A DNA stretch of 26,127 bases. It comes from JBEKLJ01 sp050010255. GTDB lineage: Bacteria; Acidobacteriota; Terriglobia; Bryobacterales; Bryobacteraceae. The notes under the pieces were generated by a model that made no database searches, was not told the DNA's origin, and saw only the letters and a list, made by a program, of their open reading frames with translations. Both the position numbers and the translations under genes were made by a program. Shown in pieces: positions 1-8,214 of the stretch; positions within the stretch are counted from its first letter, which is position 1; each line of letters starts with the position of its first letter. The stretch is from the NCBI GenBank assembly GCA_050010255.1, contig JBEKLJ010000015.1, forward strand, positions 1 through 26,127. Direction: 5' to 3'.

Positions 1-2300
1 CTCGGCGAGCCGCGTGGAGTCACCTTAAGCCCCGTTAGCTTCCCCTCCGCGTCTGCCACGTATTCAACCGGCGCCGTCAGGATGAGGAAGTTGACCCCGG
101 CGCGGATGGCCTGGTCGCGCTCCCCGGGCCAGCCCGGCATCTCCGTGAACGAGCGCCGGTAGATGATCGAGACGTCGGAGGCGCCGGCGCGCTTGGCCGA
201 AAGCGCGGCGTCGATGGCGGTGTTTCCTCCGCCCAGGACGAGCACCGCGCCGGAAACCGGGCCGCCCCGCTTGGTCCGCTCCAGGAACTCCAGAGCGCTG
301 GCCACGCCGGAGGCGGGCCGCACCGTTCCGGAAAGCGGAACCGTCTTGCCCAGGCCCAGCGCGATCAGGACGGCGTCGAAGCCCTCCGCCAGCACGCTAT
401 CGAGCGTGTAGCCGGGCTCGATACGCGCGTTCGGCCGGTATTCGTTGACACCGCTCGAGGCCAGAACGTCCCGCGCCTCGCGCCGCAGGATGGGGTCCGG
501 AAGGCGCTCGGCGGAAATAGTGTCGTGAGCCAGGCCGCCGAGCGCGTCGCCGCGGTCGAGCAGTGCCACATGGTGCCCGAGCGAGGCCAGCGTGGCCGCG
601 GCCGAGATGCCCGCCGGGCCGGTGCCGAGCACCGCCACGCGCTTGCCCGTGCCGGCGGCCCGCGAGCGCATCTCCGCGGCCCACCCTTCCTCGACCGCCT
701 TGCGCGCCACCCAGCGCTGGAGGTGGCGGATGGGCACGGTCTGGGAATAGTGCTGGTTGATGCAGCCCGCCTCGCACAGGGTCTCGGCCGGGCAAACGTA
801 GCCGCACACCGCGGCCAGCACGTTGCGCTCCCGCAGCGTCTCGTACGCTTCGCGGAACCGGCCCGCCACGATGTGCCCGATGAACTCGGGAATGTGGACC
901 CCGGCCGGGCAGCCGCCGACGCAGGTGGGGTCGCTGCACTGGCGGCAAATCTTGGCCATGTCCAGGATCGTGTCCAGCGCCTCGGCCCGGCCCGCCTTGT
1001 AGATCGGCTCGTAGATCGCCGCGTCGCGCGGCACGCAGCCCGTTCGGCCGCCATCGCGCATGATCTGGCTGCAGGCCGAGCAGGCCACGCACACGCGCTC
1101 CGGATCGAGCCGGCCGCGCTCGGCCAGCTCGCGCGGGAAGTCCGGGTAGGCTAACGCCAGGCGGCCCAGCCCGACGAGCGATACCCAGCCGTTGCGCACG
1201 GCCGCCGCCGCCACGTGCGGCGCGAACTGCCGCAGCCAGGAGTACCCGCCGCCGATGACCAGCATCCCCGGGAACTCGGTCTGGATGCGGCGCACAATCC
1301 CGGCGAATCGCGCCACCCCGGCCAGCGGGTGCTCGTCCGGCAGGGGCGAGCCGGCCGTCGGCAGGTCGAAAGGCCGGTTCACCTGCGGGTTGTAATAGGG
1401 GTTGCCGATGGTGATGTTGAGCAGCGGCGCGCCCGACTGGGCCAGGAACCGCACCAGCTTGATCGGCTCGTCCAGGTCGGGCGTGTTGACGTCCTCCCGA
1501 TCCACTCCGAAGCCGTAGGGGTACGCCATGGCGTCATAGGCGTTCATGCGCGAGGTGACCATGAGGCCGGGCACGGCGTCGCGGATCTTCGCGACCACGT
1601 TGCGGAAGAACCGCGAGCGGTTCTCGAACGAGCCGCCGTAGCGGCCCGGGCGCGTGTGCGAGGCGTGAAGCTCGGAGAGCAGGTAGCCGTGGCAGGCCTT
1701 CACGTCCACGGCGTCGAAGCCGGCCGCGCGCGCGCAGCGCGCGGCCTCCACGTAAGCGTCCTCGAGCCGCTCCAGCTCCTCGTCGGAGATCACCGGGTAC
1801 TCCGGCGGCAGCTTGTGGATAGGGTCCAGGTACGGCGAGCGGTGCGCGATGATGGGGCGCGGCGCGCGCCCGGGCCGGCTGTAGCGCCCGGAGTGGGTCA
1901 ATTGCAGGACCGTCAGCGGCCGCGCGGGCGCGCTCTTGAGCGCCAGCTCCACCAGTGCGGCGAACCCGGGCAGGGTCTCGCGGCGGATCCACAACTGGCG
2001 CGGGTTGGCCCGCCCCTCCTCGATCACGGCGGTGGCTTCGAACCACAGCAGCCCGGCCCCGCCCGCGGCGAAGCGGCGGTAGCGGCGGAATGTCAGCTCG
2101 TCCGGCGCGCCGTCGGCTAGGCCGTCGCAGCCCTCCATGGGCAGCACCACCAGGCGGTTGGGCAGCCGGAAGCCGCCGGCATCCACCGGCTCCAACAGCG
2201 GGCCTATGTCGTCGGAGACGCCCAGCTCCAAGCCGAGCTCCGCAATGCGCGCGCGAACCTCCTCGAGCGAGTGGAAATGGAAGGGCTCGTGGGCGGGCAT
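1..2300 (-). CDS. Old-yellow-enzyme / GltD-like flavin iron-sulfur oxidoreductase, C-terminus cut by window edge
   Basis: The frame is open from an ATG at 2300 to the window edge, about 766 codons, so the C-terminus is missing. Residues about 30-390 look like an FMN-binding TIM barrel of the old yellow enzyme / 2,4-dienoyl-CoA reductase family (LQLTHSGRYSRPG, CHGYLLSEL, RYGGSFENR). A cysteine set follows at C404, C407, C410 and C422, with the spacing of a trimethylamine-dehydrogenase-type 4Fe-4S site. A second Cys-rich block begins at C452 (CRQC, then CVGGCP) and resembles the N-terminal iron-sulfur helical domain of GltD and dihydropyrimidine dehydrogenase. An FAD Rossmann motif (VLGTGPAG) starts near residue 557, and an NAD(P)H motif (VLGGGNTAIDAA) near 680. 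It is probably a cytosolic NAD(P)H-dependent enoate or dienoyl reductase; the substrate cannot be told. A GltD-type iron-sulfur block inserted into this architecture is less usual. Confidence 0.9.
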   Translation of the reverse strand, partial: MPAHEPFHFHSLEEVRARIAELGLELGVSDDIGPLLEPVDAGGFRLPNRLVVLPMEGCDGLADGAPDELTFRRYRRFAAGGAGLLWFEATAVIEEGRANPRQLWIRRETLPGFAALVELALKSAPARPLTVLQLTHSGRYSRPGRAPRPIIAHRSPYLDPIHKLPPEYPVISDEELERLEDAYVEAARCARAAGFDAVDVKACHGYLLSELHASHTRPGRYGGSFENRSRFFRNVVAKIRDAVPGLMVTSRMNAYDAMAYPYGFGVDREDVNTPDLDEPIKLVRFLAQSGAPLLNITIGNPYYNPQVNRPFDLPTAGSPLPDEHPLAGVARFAGIVRRIQTEFPGMLVIGGGYSWLRQFAPHVAAAAVRNGWVSLVGLGRLALAYPDFPRELAERGRLDPERVCVACSACSQIMRDGGRTGCVPRDAAIYEPIYKAGRAEALDTILDMAKICRQCSDPTCVGGCPAGVHIPEFIGHIVAGRFREAYETLRERNVLAAVCGYVCPAETLCEAGCINQHYSQTVPIRHLQRWVARKAVEEGWAAEMRSRAAGTGKRVAVLGTGPAGISAAATLASLGHHVALLDRGDALGGLAHDTISAERLPDPILRREARDVLASSGVNEYRPNARIEPGYTLDSVLAEGFDAVLIALGLGKTVPLSGTVRPASGVASALEFLERTKRGGPVSGAVLVLGGGNTAIDAALSAKRAGASDVSIIYRRSFTEMPGWPGERDQAIRAGVNFLILTAPVEYVADAEGKLTGLKVTPRGSP

Positions 2301-2309
2301 CGAGCGCTC

Positions 2310-2315
2310 ATTATA
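2310..2315 (-). promoter_or_regulatory. Possible -10 element (TATAAT) directly upstream of the oxidoreductase start
   Basis: On the minus strand a perfect TATAAT ends 9 bases before the ATG at 2300. No convincing -35 hexamer lies 16-18 bases further upstream and there is no Shine-Dalgarno sequence. If used, the transcript would begin almost at the start codon, giving a leaderless mRNA. A chance match is possible. Confidence 0.25.
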
Positions 2316-2391
2316 GCGTGGCCCGCCGGCCGTCCCGCGCAGATCGGGCGCCCGCCGCGGGCGCAAGCTCACGCCAGAATGCGGATGATAC

Positions 2392-2646
2392 TCAGCGTGG
2401 CAGGCCGTGTTCGTCGTACCCGATGATCTCTTCGGGCGTGCGGTCGTCACGCACGGGCAGGGCGGCGCAGCGCTTGGCGATCTCGTCCAGCTCGTCGGCC
2501 AGGGATCGGCCGCGCCGCCGCGGCCGGACACGATCCAGCCGCTCGCGGAGGGCATTGGCGACCGCTTCCGTCAGGCTCTCGCCGGTCGCCTTGGCGAGCT
2601 GCCTAGCCAGCCGGTCCGTCTCGGAGTTTCTGATGCTGAAGGCCAT
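2392..2646 (-). CDS. Orphan VapB-type antitoxin (Rv0623/PSK-type transcription factor family)
   Basis: An 84-residue protein starts MAFSIRNSETDRLARQLA and continues with GESLTEAVANALRERL. This is the typical N-terminal pattern of the short VapB family (PF07704-like) that binds DNA and neutralises a PIN-domain toxin. The C-terminal half (RSLADELDEIAKRCAALP, then DDRTPEEIIGYDEHGLPR) is the usual toxin-wrapping segment. The ATG at 2646 was chosen because AGGTG lies 5 bases upstream and the family motif begins there; the frame runs open to 2739 without family similarity. The toxin gene normally follows within a few bases, but after the stop only about 90 bases remain before the next gene and no PIN start is seen. 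It therefore appears to have lost its toxin, or to act on one elsewhere. Confidence 0.77.
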   Translation of the reverse strand: MAFSIRNSETDRLARQLAKATGESLTEAVANALRERLDRVRPRRRGRSLADELDEIAKRCAALPVRDDRTPEEIIGYDEHGLPR

Positions 2647-2702
2647 CACGGCACCTAGCCACGATTCTACCGGGATTCCAAAGATTCCGCGGCCGGGCAG
2701 CT

Positions 2703-4001
2703 TCACACCCAGGCGAGGTTTCCGAACACCCGCTGCCACTTCTTGCGGCGCTGGTAGTTGCGCGCCAGCTCCATGTAAACGCCCAGGTCGCGGTCCAGAT
2801 CCGACTGCGTGCCGTCGAAGTAGAAGTTGCGAATGGGGATGCCGCCCAGGTCCCGCGAAACGGCCGGGTAAACCGCCTCGCAGACGATCCCGTTCATGCA
2901 GGTGAACGGGCTGATGTCGATGATGCCGTCGGCGCCCCGCTTGGCCAGGCAGACCGTCTTGCCGACGTTGAGCACCATCTCACCCAACGCCCCGTCGCTC
3001 GGCAGGTAGGGCCGCGCCGCGTCCAGCACCTCCTCCACCGGCGGCTCCTCGTAGCCGATGAAGTCCTCCCGGAAGGGCTCGGTCAGCACGTGCTCGTCGC
3101 GCCTCAGCACCTTCTTGCGAATCCAGGCCTTGAGCGCCTCGAAGGAGAACTGCCGCCCCACCAGGTGCAGGTTGCGGAACTGCTCGGTGATCGTGTACCA
3201 GACCCACTCCGTGATGTCGGAGATCCAGGCCTCGGCGCCGTACTCCTCCAGTTGCCGCACCAGGTTCTCGTTCGAGAAACAGTGCAAGCGGCAGAAGATC
3301 TCGCCGACGATGCCGATGAGCGGCGTCGAGCGGTCGCGGTGCACGGGCAAGGCGCGGAAACGGTTGCGGCAGCGCACCAGCGCGTCGCGGATGGCCTTGA
3401 GCTGCGCGGGGGGGGCGAGCGGCGCGGTCTCGATGGTCTTGCACAGGTCGTCTAGGCATTCCTCGTAGACGACCTCGGCGCTGCCCTTCCGGGTCTCGTA
3501 CGGCCGGTACTGTAAGAGCACCTTCTGGAGGATGTCGGCGGCCAGCAGCGCGCGCCAGCCGGTACGCACGAACTCGCGCGCGTACGGCCCGAAGTCGGCG
3601 TAGCCGTCGCTGCTCGTAGGCGAGATGACGCCGGTGCGGGGATAGCCGTTATTCGCCAGTACGTGGCGCAGGTAGGGGGCGTACTGGCCGAAGCGGCACG
3701 GTCCCCCCGCCGTGGGCATGAACAGCACCACCTCGGCCGGGTCGATCTCGGGCTGCTCGAGCAGCTTCATGAAGTCGCCCACGGTGACCTTGGCGGGGTA
3801 GCATTCGTCGCCGGAGGTATACCGCGCCCCCAGCTCCCGCGTGCGATGGTCCGAGGGCGGCGTGATGTCGGCATCCAGACCCAGGGCGCGGAACGCCGCG
3901 GCAAAGGTGCGGCCGCTGCCGTAAGCCATCGGCGGGATGAAGATCCGCTTGCCCTTCAGTGGACTGGACTGGCAGCCATCGCCGCTTCCGGCTTGTAGCA
4001 T
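2703..4001 (-). CDS. COG3581-type protein, partner of the acyl-CoA dehydratase activase
   Basis: A 432-residue protein starting MLQAGSGDGCQSS. It resembles the C-terminal (COG3581) part of the about 1400-residue proteins annotated as 2-hydroxyglutaryl-CoA dehydratase activators. Conserved cysteine blocks include SGDECYPAK, TAGGPCRFGQY, GEIFCRLHCFSNENLV and SPFTCMNGIVCEAV, and are likely iron-sulfur ligands. The ATG at 4001 has AAGGA 8 bases upstream; the frame stays open to 4145, but that extension is a shadow of the upstream gene. It overlaps the upstream activase by 46 bases in another frame, which suggests translational coupling. In many genomes the two halves are one polypeptide. The role is inferred: together with the activase it probably delivers low-potential electrons to a dehydratase or reductase. 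The exact target is unknown. Confidence 0.85.
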   Translation of the reverse strand: MLQAGSGDGCQSSPLKGKRIFIPPMAYGSGRTFAAAFRALGLDADITPPSDHRTRELGARYTSGDECYPAKVTVGDFMKLLEQPEIDPAEVVLFMPTAGGPCRFGQYAPYLRHVLANNGYPRTGVISPTSSDGYADFGPYAREFVRTGWRALLAADILQKVLLQYRPYETRKGSAEVVYEECLDDLCKTIETAPLAPPAQLKAIRDALVRCRNRFRALPVHRDRSTPLIGIVGEIFCRLHCFSNENLVRQLEEYGAEAWISDITEWVWYTITEQFRNLHLVGRQFSFEALKAWIRKKVLRRDEHVLTEPFREDFIGYEEPPVEEVLDAARPYLPSDGALGEMVLNVGKTVCLAKRGADGIIDISPFTCMNGIVCEAVYPAVSRDLGGIPIRNFYFDGTQSDLDRDLGVYMELARNYQRRKKWQRVFGNLAWV

Positions 4002-7000
4002 CGCAGGATTCCTTTGCTGTCCAGGTAGGCCTCGCAGCGGGTCATGTATCCGGCGTCGTTGCCGTGGCCGTCGAACTGGAGCACCAGCAGCGGCGCGCCC
4101 GCGGCCTCGCGGGTGAAGTGCTTGATATAGGAGTCGGGCCCGCACTTGAAGTTCGAGATGTAGACCAGGTGCAGGTTCGGCCGCCCGCTCACCAGCCGCG
4201 CCGCGCTGAGGATCTTCCGCCCCGAGATCCAGTACATGTTGGGGTGCAGGTCGCCGATCGGCTCCTGCCCGGTCACCAGGAAATCGAACGGCAGGACGTT
4301 GGCCCCGTAGCGATGGCGCAGCTTGCGCGGCACGTCGCAGTTGATGTTGCGGTCGTAGATGTTGTAGCCGCGGCCCACCAGCACCAGGCCGGGTTCCCCG
4401 GTGCTATCGAGCACCTCCAGCGCCTTCCGGCCGGCCTCCAGCAGCCCCTGCTGGAAGTCGCGCTGCGCGGCGTAGGCCGCGTCCACGGCGCGCTCGTTGG
4501 CGCGCCGGCTCACGCCCAGCCGCCGCATGGCCGCGTACAGGCCGTTCTTGATTTGTTCGCGCCCGAGTTGGAAGTGGAGCTGCGGAATCAGGAACATGTG
4601 CCGGTGGGCTTCCAACCGCGGCGCCGCGCGCAGTACGAAAGGCAGCGTCTGGTTCCACGGGCAGAAGTGCGCCGTCGAGGAGAAGCTCTCATCGGTCTCG
4701 GCGTCCAGCACGTTTGGCAGCAGGATGTAATCCACGCCCATCTGGATCAGCGCGCCGACGTGCCCGTGCGCCACCTGAATCGGGTAGCAGGGCTGCGCCA
4801 GCGCCATCTCCAGCCCCTCGGCGGCGATGCTCGGGTCCGTGAGCGGCGAGACCGCCGCCTGGATGCCGAGTTCGGTGAAGTAGCGCAGCCAGAACGGCAG
4901 GTGATCGAAGATCGACATGGCGCGCGGCAGGCCGACGCAGAGCTGGCCGGGGATCCGTTCGAGCTTGCCGCCCAGCGGGTGGCCGGCCAGCGACTCCAGC
5001 AGCCGCTCGCGGAACGCGAACAGGTCCTCGATCACCGGCTTGCGTCCCGTGGGCGAGGGCTTGCGGAACTTGTCCGAGCACTTGTCGCCCCAGTGGCTCT
5101 TGTGGCCTTCGATGGTGAATTCCTTGATGTCGCAGAGGTTCGAGCAGGCCTTGCAGACGAAGTCGCGGCTGGTCATGTGGAGCCGGGAGAGATCGTAGCC
5201 GCGGAAGCGCGAGGGGCCGTGCGTAGCTTCCTGCCACTGCCGCGCAATCAGCGCCATGCCGATAGCGCCCACCACGCCGTTGTGCGGCGGCACCGTGATC
5301 TTCTTGCCCAGCAGGCCGGCGAAGGCCGCCGCCACCGAGTCGTTGTACGCCGTGCCGCCCTGGAAGTAGATCACCCGGCCGATCTTCCGGCCCCGGACCA
5401 CGCGGTTCAGGTAGTTGAGCGCGATCGAGTAGGCCAGGCCGCCAACCAGGTTCGGCACCGATTCGCCCTTGTGCAGCCAGCCCGTCACGTCGCGCTCCAT
5501 GAAGACCGTGCAGCGCTCGCCCAGCCGGGTGGGCGCCGGGGCCGCCAGCGCCAGGTTGGCGAATTCGCCCTTGATCGAGATGCCGAGCTTCTCGGCCTGC
5601 TCCTCCAGGAACGAGCCGGTGCCCGCGGCGCAGGCCTCGTTCATGGCGAAGTCCACCACCACGCCGTTCTCGATCGAAATGAACTTGGAATCCTGCCCGC
5701 CGATCTCGAAAATAGTGTCCACGGGCTCGCCGCCCAGCGTGCCGGAGACGTGCAGCGCTCCGGTCTTGTGCGCAGTGATCTCGTCGTTCACCACGTCGGC
5801 GCCGACCAGCTCGGCGATCAGCTCGCGCCCCGAGCCGGTGGTTCCCACGCCGCGGACCACCAGCCGCGGGCCCCAGACCCGCTCCAGCTCGCTCAGGCCC
5901 TGCTGGACCGCCTCGATGGGCCGGCCGGCCGTGCGCAGGTAGATGTCGTGAATCACGGCGCCGTTCTCGTCCATGGCGACGACGTTGGTGGAGACCGAGC
6001 CGATGTCGATGCCCAAGTAGGCCGGGATCGGCGCGTCGCCTGGCGGCGGCACGTATGGCTGGACGCGGTGGCGCAGCAGGACGACGTTCTCCATCGACAG
6101 CGGCCGCGCATCGCAGACGCGCTCTTCGGCCTCGTGCTGGCTGAGCCGGTGGATCTCGCGGAAGGAGCGCTTTTTGCGCTCCTCGGCCTCCAGCATCGCC
6201 GTGCCGATGGCGCCGCACCAGGCATACAGCTCCGGCACCACCAGCTCGTCCTCGGCCAGGCCGAAGGCTTCCCGCAGCGCGCGCGTGACGCCGGAGTTCT
6301 GCGACACCGCGCCGATCAGCGCCACGGGCTTCGTCACCGGGCGGCCCTTGATGATGCTCGCCTTGAAGTTGCGCGCCACCGCGTCGCACAGGCCGCGGAG
6401 GATCTCGGCCGGCGTGTAGCCCTTCTGCTGCGCGTGGATCATGTCGCTCTTGGCGAACACCGAGCAGCGGCCGGCCACCCGCGCCGCGCAGCCCGCCGTG
6501 TCGACCACCGCGCCCATCTCCTCGACCGAGTAGCCCATCCTCAGCGCCTGCTGGTCCAGAAACGAGCCCGTGCCGGCGGCGCACTCCCCGCTGCGGTCGT
6601 AATCCACGATCGCCGGCCGCTCCATGTCGGGCTGCTTCTCCAGGCGGATGTACTTCGCGCTTTCTCCCCCCAGCTCGAACACCGTGCGGACGTGCGGGTA
6701 GAACCCGGCCACCATCCGCGCGATGGCCTTGAACTCGTTCTCGAAGTAAATGCCCAGGATCTTGGCGATGGTGCGGCTGCCCGAGCCGGTGACGCGGATG
6801 CCCTCGATGCGCTCCTCGGGCACGGCATCGTAGAACTCCTGCAACAGGTCGAAGGTGGACTGAATGGGGCTGCCCGCGATGCGCCGGTACTCGGAGAGGA
6901 CCAGCGGCGAGCGCTTGCCGCCGGGCGCCTCCCAGCTCGCCAGCCGGAACGCGCGGTTTTTCGCGCAGAGCGACTCCAGGATCGCCCGGTCCTCCGGCTT

Positions 7001-7060
7001 GCCAAGCGCAGCCAGCTTGAGACTGATCGCGCCGATGTCGAGACCGATATTGACACCCAT
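3956..7060 (-). CDS. Double BadF/BcrA-type ATPase acyl-CoA dehydratase activase with COG3580 (DUF2229) domain
   Basis: About 1034 residues. Residues 1-300 form one ASKHA ATPase of the BadF/BadG/BcrA/HgdC family, starting MGVNIGLDIGAISLK; residues about 340-600 form a second (YLGIDIGSVSTNVVAMDENG). Both keep the cysteine pair that holds the bridging 4Fe-4S cluster of the homodimeric activator: C160 and C199 in the first (GECAAGTGSF, GRCSVFAKSD), C477 and C517 in the second (NEACAAGTGSF, GERCTVFMERD). The 39-40 residue spacing matches HgdC. The rest, from about residue 640, is the DUF2229/COG3580 region with many Cys (CKACSNLCD, CYPIQVAHGH, FCPWNQTLP). These proteins couple ATP hydrolysis to one-electron transfer. 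The start at 7060 is preferred over 7081 because the family begins at MGVNIGLDIG and GAAGG lies 10 bases upstream. No dehydratase subunits (HgdA/HgdB) are in the window. Confidence 0.93.
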   Translation of the reverse strand: MGVNIGLDIGAISLKLAALGKPEDRAILESLCAKNRAFRLASWEAPGGKRSPLVLSEYRRIAGSPIQSTFDLLQEFYDAVPEERIEGIRVTGSGSRTIAKILGIYFENEFKAIARMVAGFYPHVRTVFELGGESAKYIRLEKQPDMERPAIVDYDRSGECAAGTGSFLDQQALRMGYSVEEMGAVVDTAGCAARVAGRCSVFAKSDMIHAQQKGYTPAEILRGLCDAVARNFKASIIKGRPVTKPVALIGAVSQNSGVTRALREAFGLAEDELVVPELYAWCGAIGTAMLEAEERKKRSFREIHRLSQHEAEERVCDARPLSMENVVLLRHRVQPYVPPPGDAPIPAYLGIDIGSVSTNVVAMDENGAVIHDIYLRTAGRPIEAVQQGLSELERVWGPRLVVRGVGTTGSGRELIAELVGADVVNDEITAHKTGALHVSGTLGGEPVDTIFEIGGQDSKFISIENGVVVDFAMNEACAAGTGSFLEEQAEKLGISIKGEFANLALAAPAPTRLGERCTVFMERDVTGWLHKGESVPNLVGGLAYSIALNYLNRVVRGRKIGRVIYFQGGTAYNDSVAAAFAGLLGKKITVPPHNGVVGAIGMALIARQWQEATHGPSRFRGYDLSRLHMTSRDFVCKACSNLCDIKEFTIEGHKSHWGDKCSDKFRKPSPTGRKPVIEDLFAFRERLLESLAGHPLGGKLERIPGQLCVGLPRAMSIFDHLPFWLRYFTELGIQAAVSPLTDPSIAAEGLEMALAQPCYPIQVAHGHVGALIQMGVDYILLPNVLDAETDESFSSTAHFCPWNQTLPFVLRAAPRLEAHRHMFLIPQLHFQLGREQIKNGLYAAMRRLGVSRRANERAVDAAYAAQRDFQQGLLEAGRKALEVLDSTGEPGLVLVGRGYNIYDRNINCDVPRKLRHRYGANVLPFDFLVTGQEPIGDLHPNMYWISGRKILSAARLVSGRPNLHLVYISNFKCGPDSYIKHFTREAAGAPLLVLQFDGHGNDAGYMTRCEAYLDSKGILRCYKPEAAMAASPVH

Positions 7061-7131
7061 GGAACGAAGGCCTTCAGCCATCAGCCGCCGGCCTGGACTG
7101 CCGGCGCCCCAGGGCTGATTCGAGCTTATCC

Positions 7132-7137
7132 ATCATA
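7132..7137 (-). promoter_or_regulatory. Possible -10 element for the activase operon
   Basis: TATGAT on the minus strand, about 70 bases upstream of the activase start and downstream of the terminator-like repeat at 7176-7207. No good -35 is visible at standard spacing, so this is a weak call. Confidence 0.22.
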
Positions 7138-7175
7138 GCGGAAATGCCGCCTTTTGATGCGCTTCAGGCCCGAAA

Positions 7176-7207
7176 CGGCGCTTTTTGGGGTCAAAAAAGC
7201 CGCGCCG
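7176..7207 (-). terminator. Terminator-like imperfect inverted repeat between methyltransferase and activase
   Basis: The arms CGGCGC-TTTTT and AAAAAA-GC-CGCGCCG form a GC-plus-A/T stem around a GGGGTC loop. On the minus strand a run of six T follows a GC-rich stretch just after the methyltransferase stop at 7234. It could end methyltransferase transcription. The arms are symmetrical enough to work in either direction. Confidence 0.35.
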
Positions 7208-7233
7208 GGGGTTGAATGGCGCCCGCGGGGGCC

Positions 7234-7995
7234 TCACTCGGCCAGCCGCGGCTTGAGGGCGCCGAAGAACTCCCGGCCGACCGCGCTATCGCCGCCCATG
7301 CCAAGCTCCCAGGCCGGGCGCGCCTGGACCTCGACGAATCCGGCGCGCGCCAGGCCCCCGGTGACCTCCTCCCGCTCGTAGCATCTCTCCAGCACCACCA
7401 CGTCGGAGCGCCGCCAGACGCCCTCCTCCAGCCGAAACAGCGTCACGTCGGCGCGGCCGGTCTTGGCGGCGGGATCGTAGCTGGTGCGCGTGACGCCGAC
7501 CGTATCCTCCTCGACCGTGGCATAGTGCCAGTGCCAGTTCGTCGCGAACGCCTCCTCCATGTTCAGATCGAAAAAGAACAGCCCGCCGGGAACCAGCGCG
7601 CGGAACACGTTGGCGAAGACGGCTTCGAGCTCCTCCAGACTGAGGATGTGGTTCAGGCTGTCGTAGGTGCTCAGGACGGCGTCGAAGCGAGCCTCGCAGG
7701 CGAAGCTGCGGGCATCCTCCAGCAGGAACTCGGTCCGGGGAACTCGCTGGCGCGCGTACCGAAGCATCTCCGGCGAGCCGTCCAGCCCGGTCACCTGGTA
7801 GCCGTGCGCCAGCAGCTCGCGGCTCAGGTCGCCGGACCCGCAGCACAGGTCCAGGACCCGCGCCGCCGCCCTCAGGCGCGGGAACACGTGGTTCTCGAGC
7901 AGACCCCGCGCCTGCGCGTGGAAGTCCTGCCCCCAGCCGCGGGCATAGAACCAGGCGAACTGATCGTAGACTTCGTAGCGTGGCGCCGCCTGCAT
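7234..7995 (-). CDS. Class I SAM-dependent methyltransferase
   Basis: A 253-residue protein of the UbiE/Methyltransf_25 type. Motif I is VLDLCCGSGD at residues 47-56, followed by VTGLDGSPEML with the acidic residue (D72) that binds the SAM ribose. LLEDARSFA (motif II region) and RALVPGGLFFFDLN (motif III/post-III) follow. A C-terminal beta-rich part (TRTSYDPAAKTGRADVTLF) is typical of small-molecule methyltransferases, but the substrate cannot be inferred. The start at 7995 is chosen because GGTGGAG lies 6 bases upstream; an ATG at 8010 and a TTG at 8043 in the same frame lack a ribosome site. It stands apart from its neighbours and diverges from the OmpA gene at 8215. Confidence 0.88.
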   Translation of the reverse strand: MQAAPRYEVYDQFAWFYARGWGQDFHAQARGLLENHVFPRLRAAARVLDLCCGSGDLSRELLAHGYQVTGLDGSPEMLRYARQRVPRTEFLLEDARSFACEARFDAVLSTYDSLNHILSLEELEAVFANVFRALVPGGLFFFDLNMEEAFATNWHWHYATVEEDTVGVTRTSYDPAAKTGRADVTLFRLEEGVWRRSDVVVLERCYEREEVTGGLARAGFVEVQARPAWELGMGGDSAVGREFFGALKPRLAE

Positions 7996-8214
7996 GTGCT
8001 TCTCCACCATTATGCTGGGTCGCCGCGAGCCGGGAGCGTTCAATTGACGAGCCCCCTGGCCACGCGGCAGTTTTTGCCGGTCGCGCCCGGGGGCCGAGTG
8101 CAGTATTTACCTTAGCGGCGCCGCGGCGTTCCCCTAACCCGTTGTGGCCAAAGGACCGGGGTAGCCCTGCAAATTGGCCACCAACATGCATGATTTCCCG
8201 CGGGAGGGTAGTTC

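Noticed and set aside
3956..4001. Programmed ribosomal frameshift in the activase overlap
   Set aside because: No classic slippery heptamer is seen; an ATG with AAGGA at proper spacing explains the second gene more simply.
4689..6584. 631-residue minus-strand frame inside the activase
   Set aside because: Arg/Gly/Ala-rich shadow in another frame of a gene with clear homology.
3959..7138. 1059-residue open frame on the plus strand
   Set aside because: It lies antisense to the activase. Its composition (rich in Arg, His, Val, Asp, Gln) is that of a GC-rich shadow and it has no recognisable domain.
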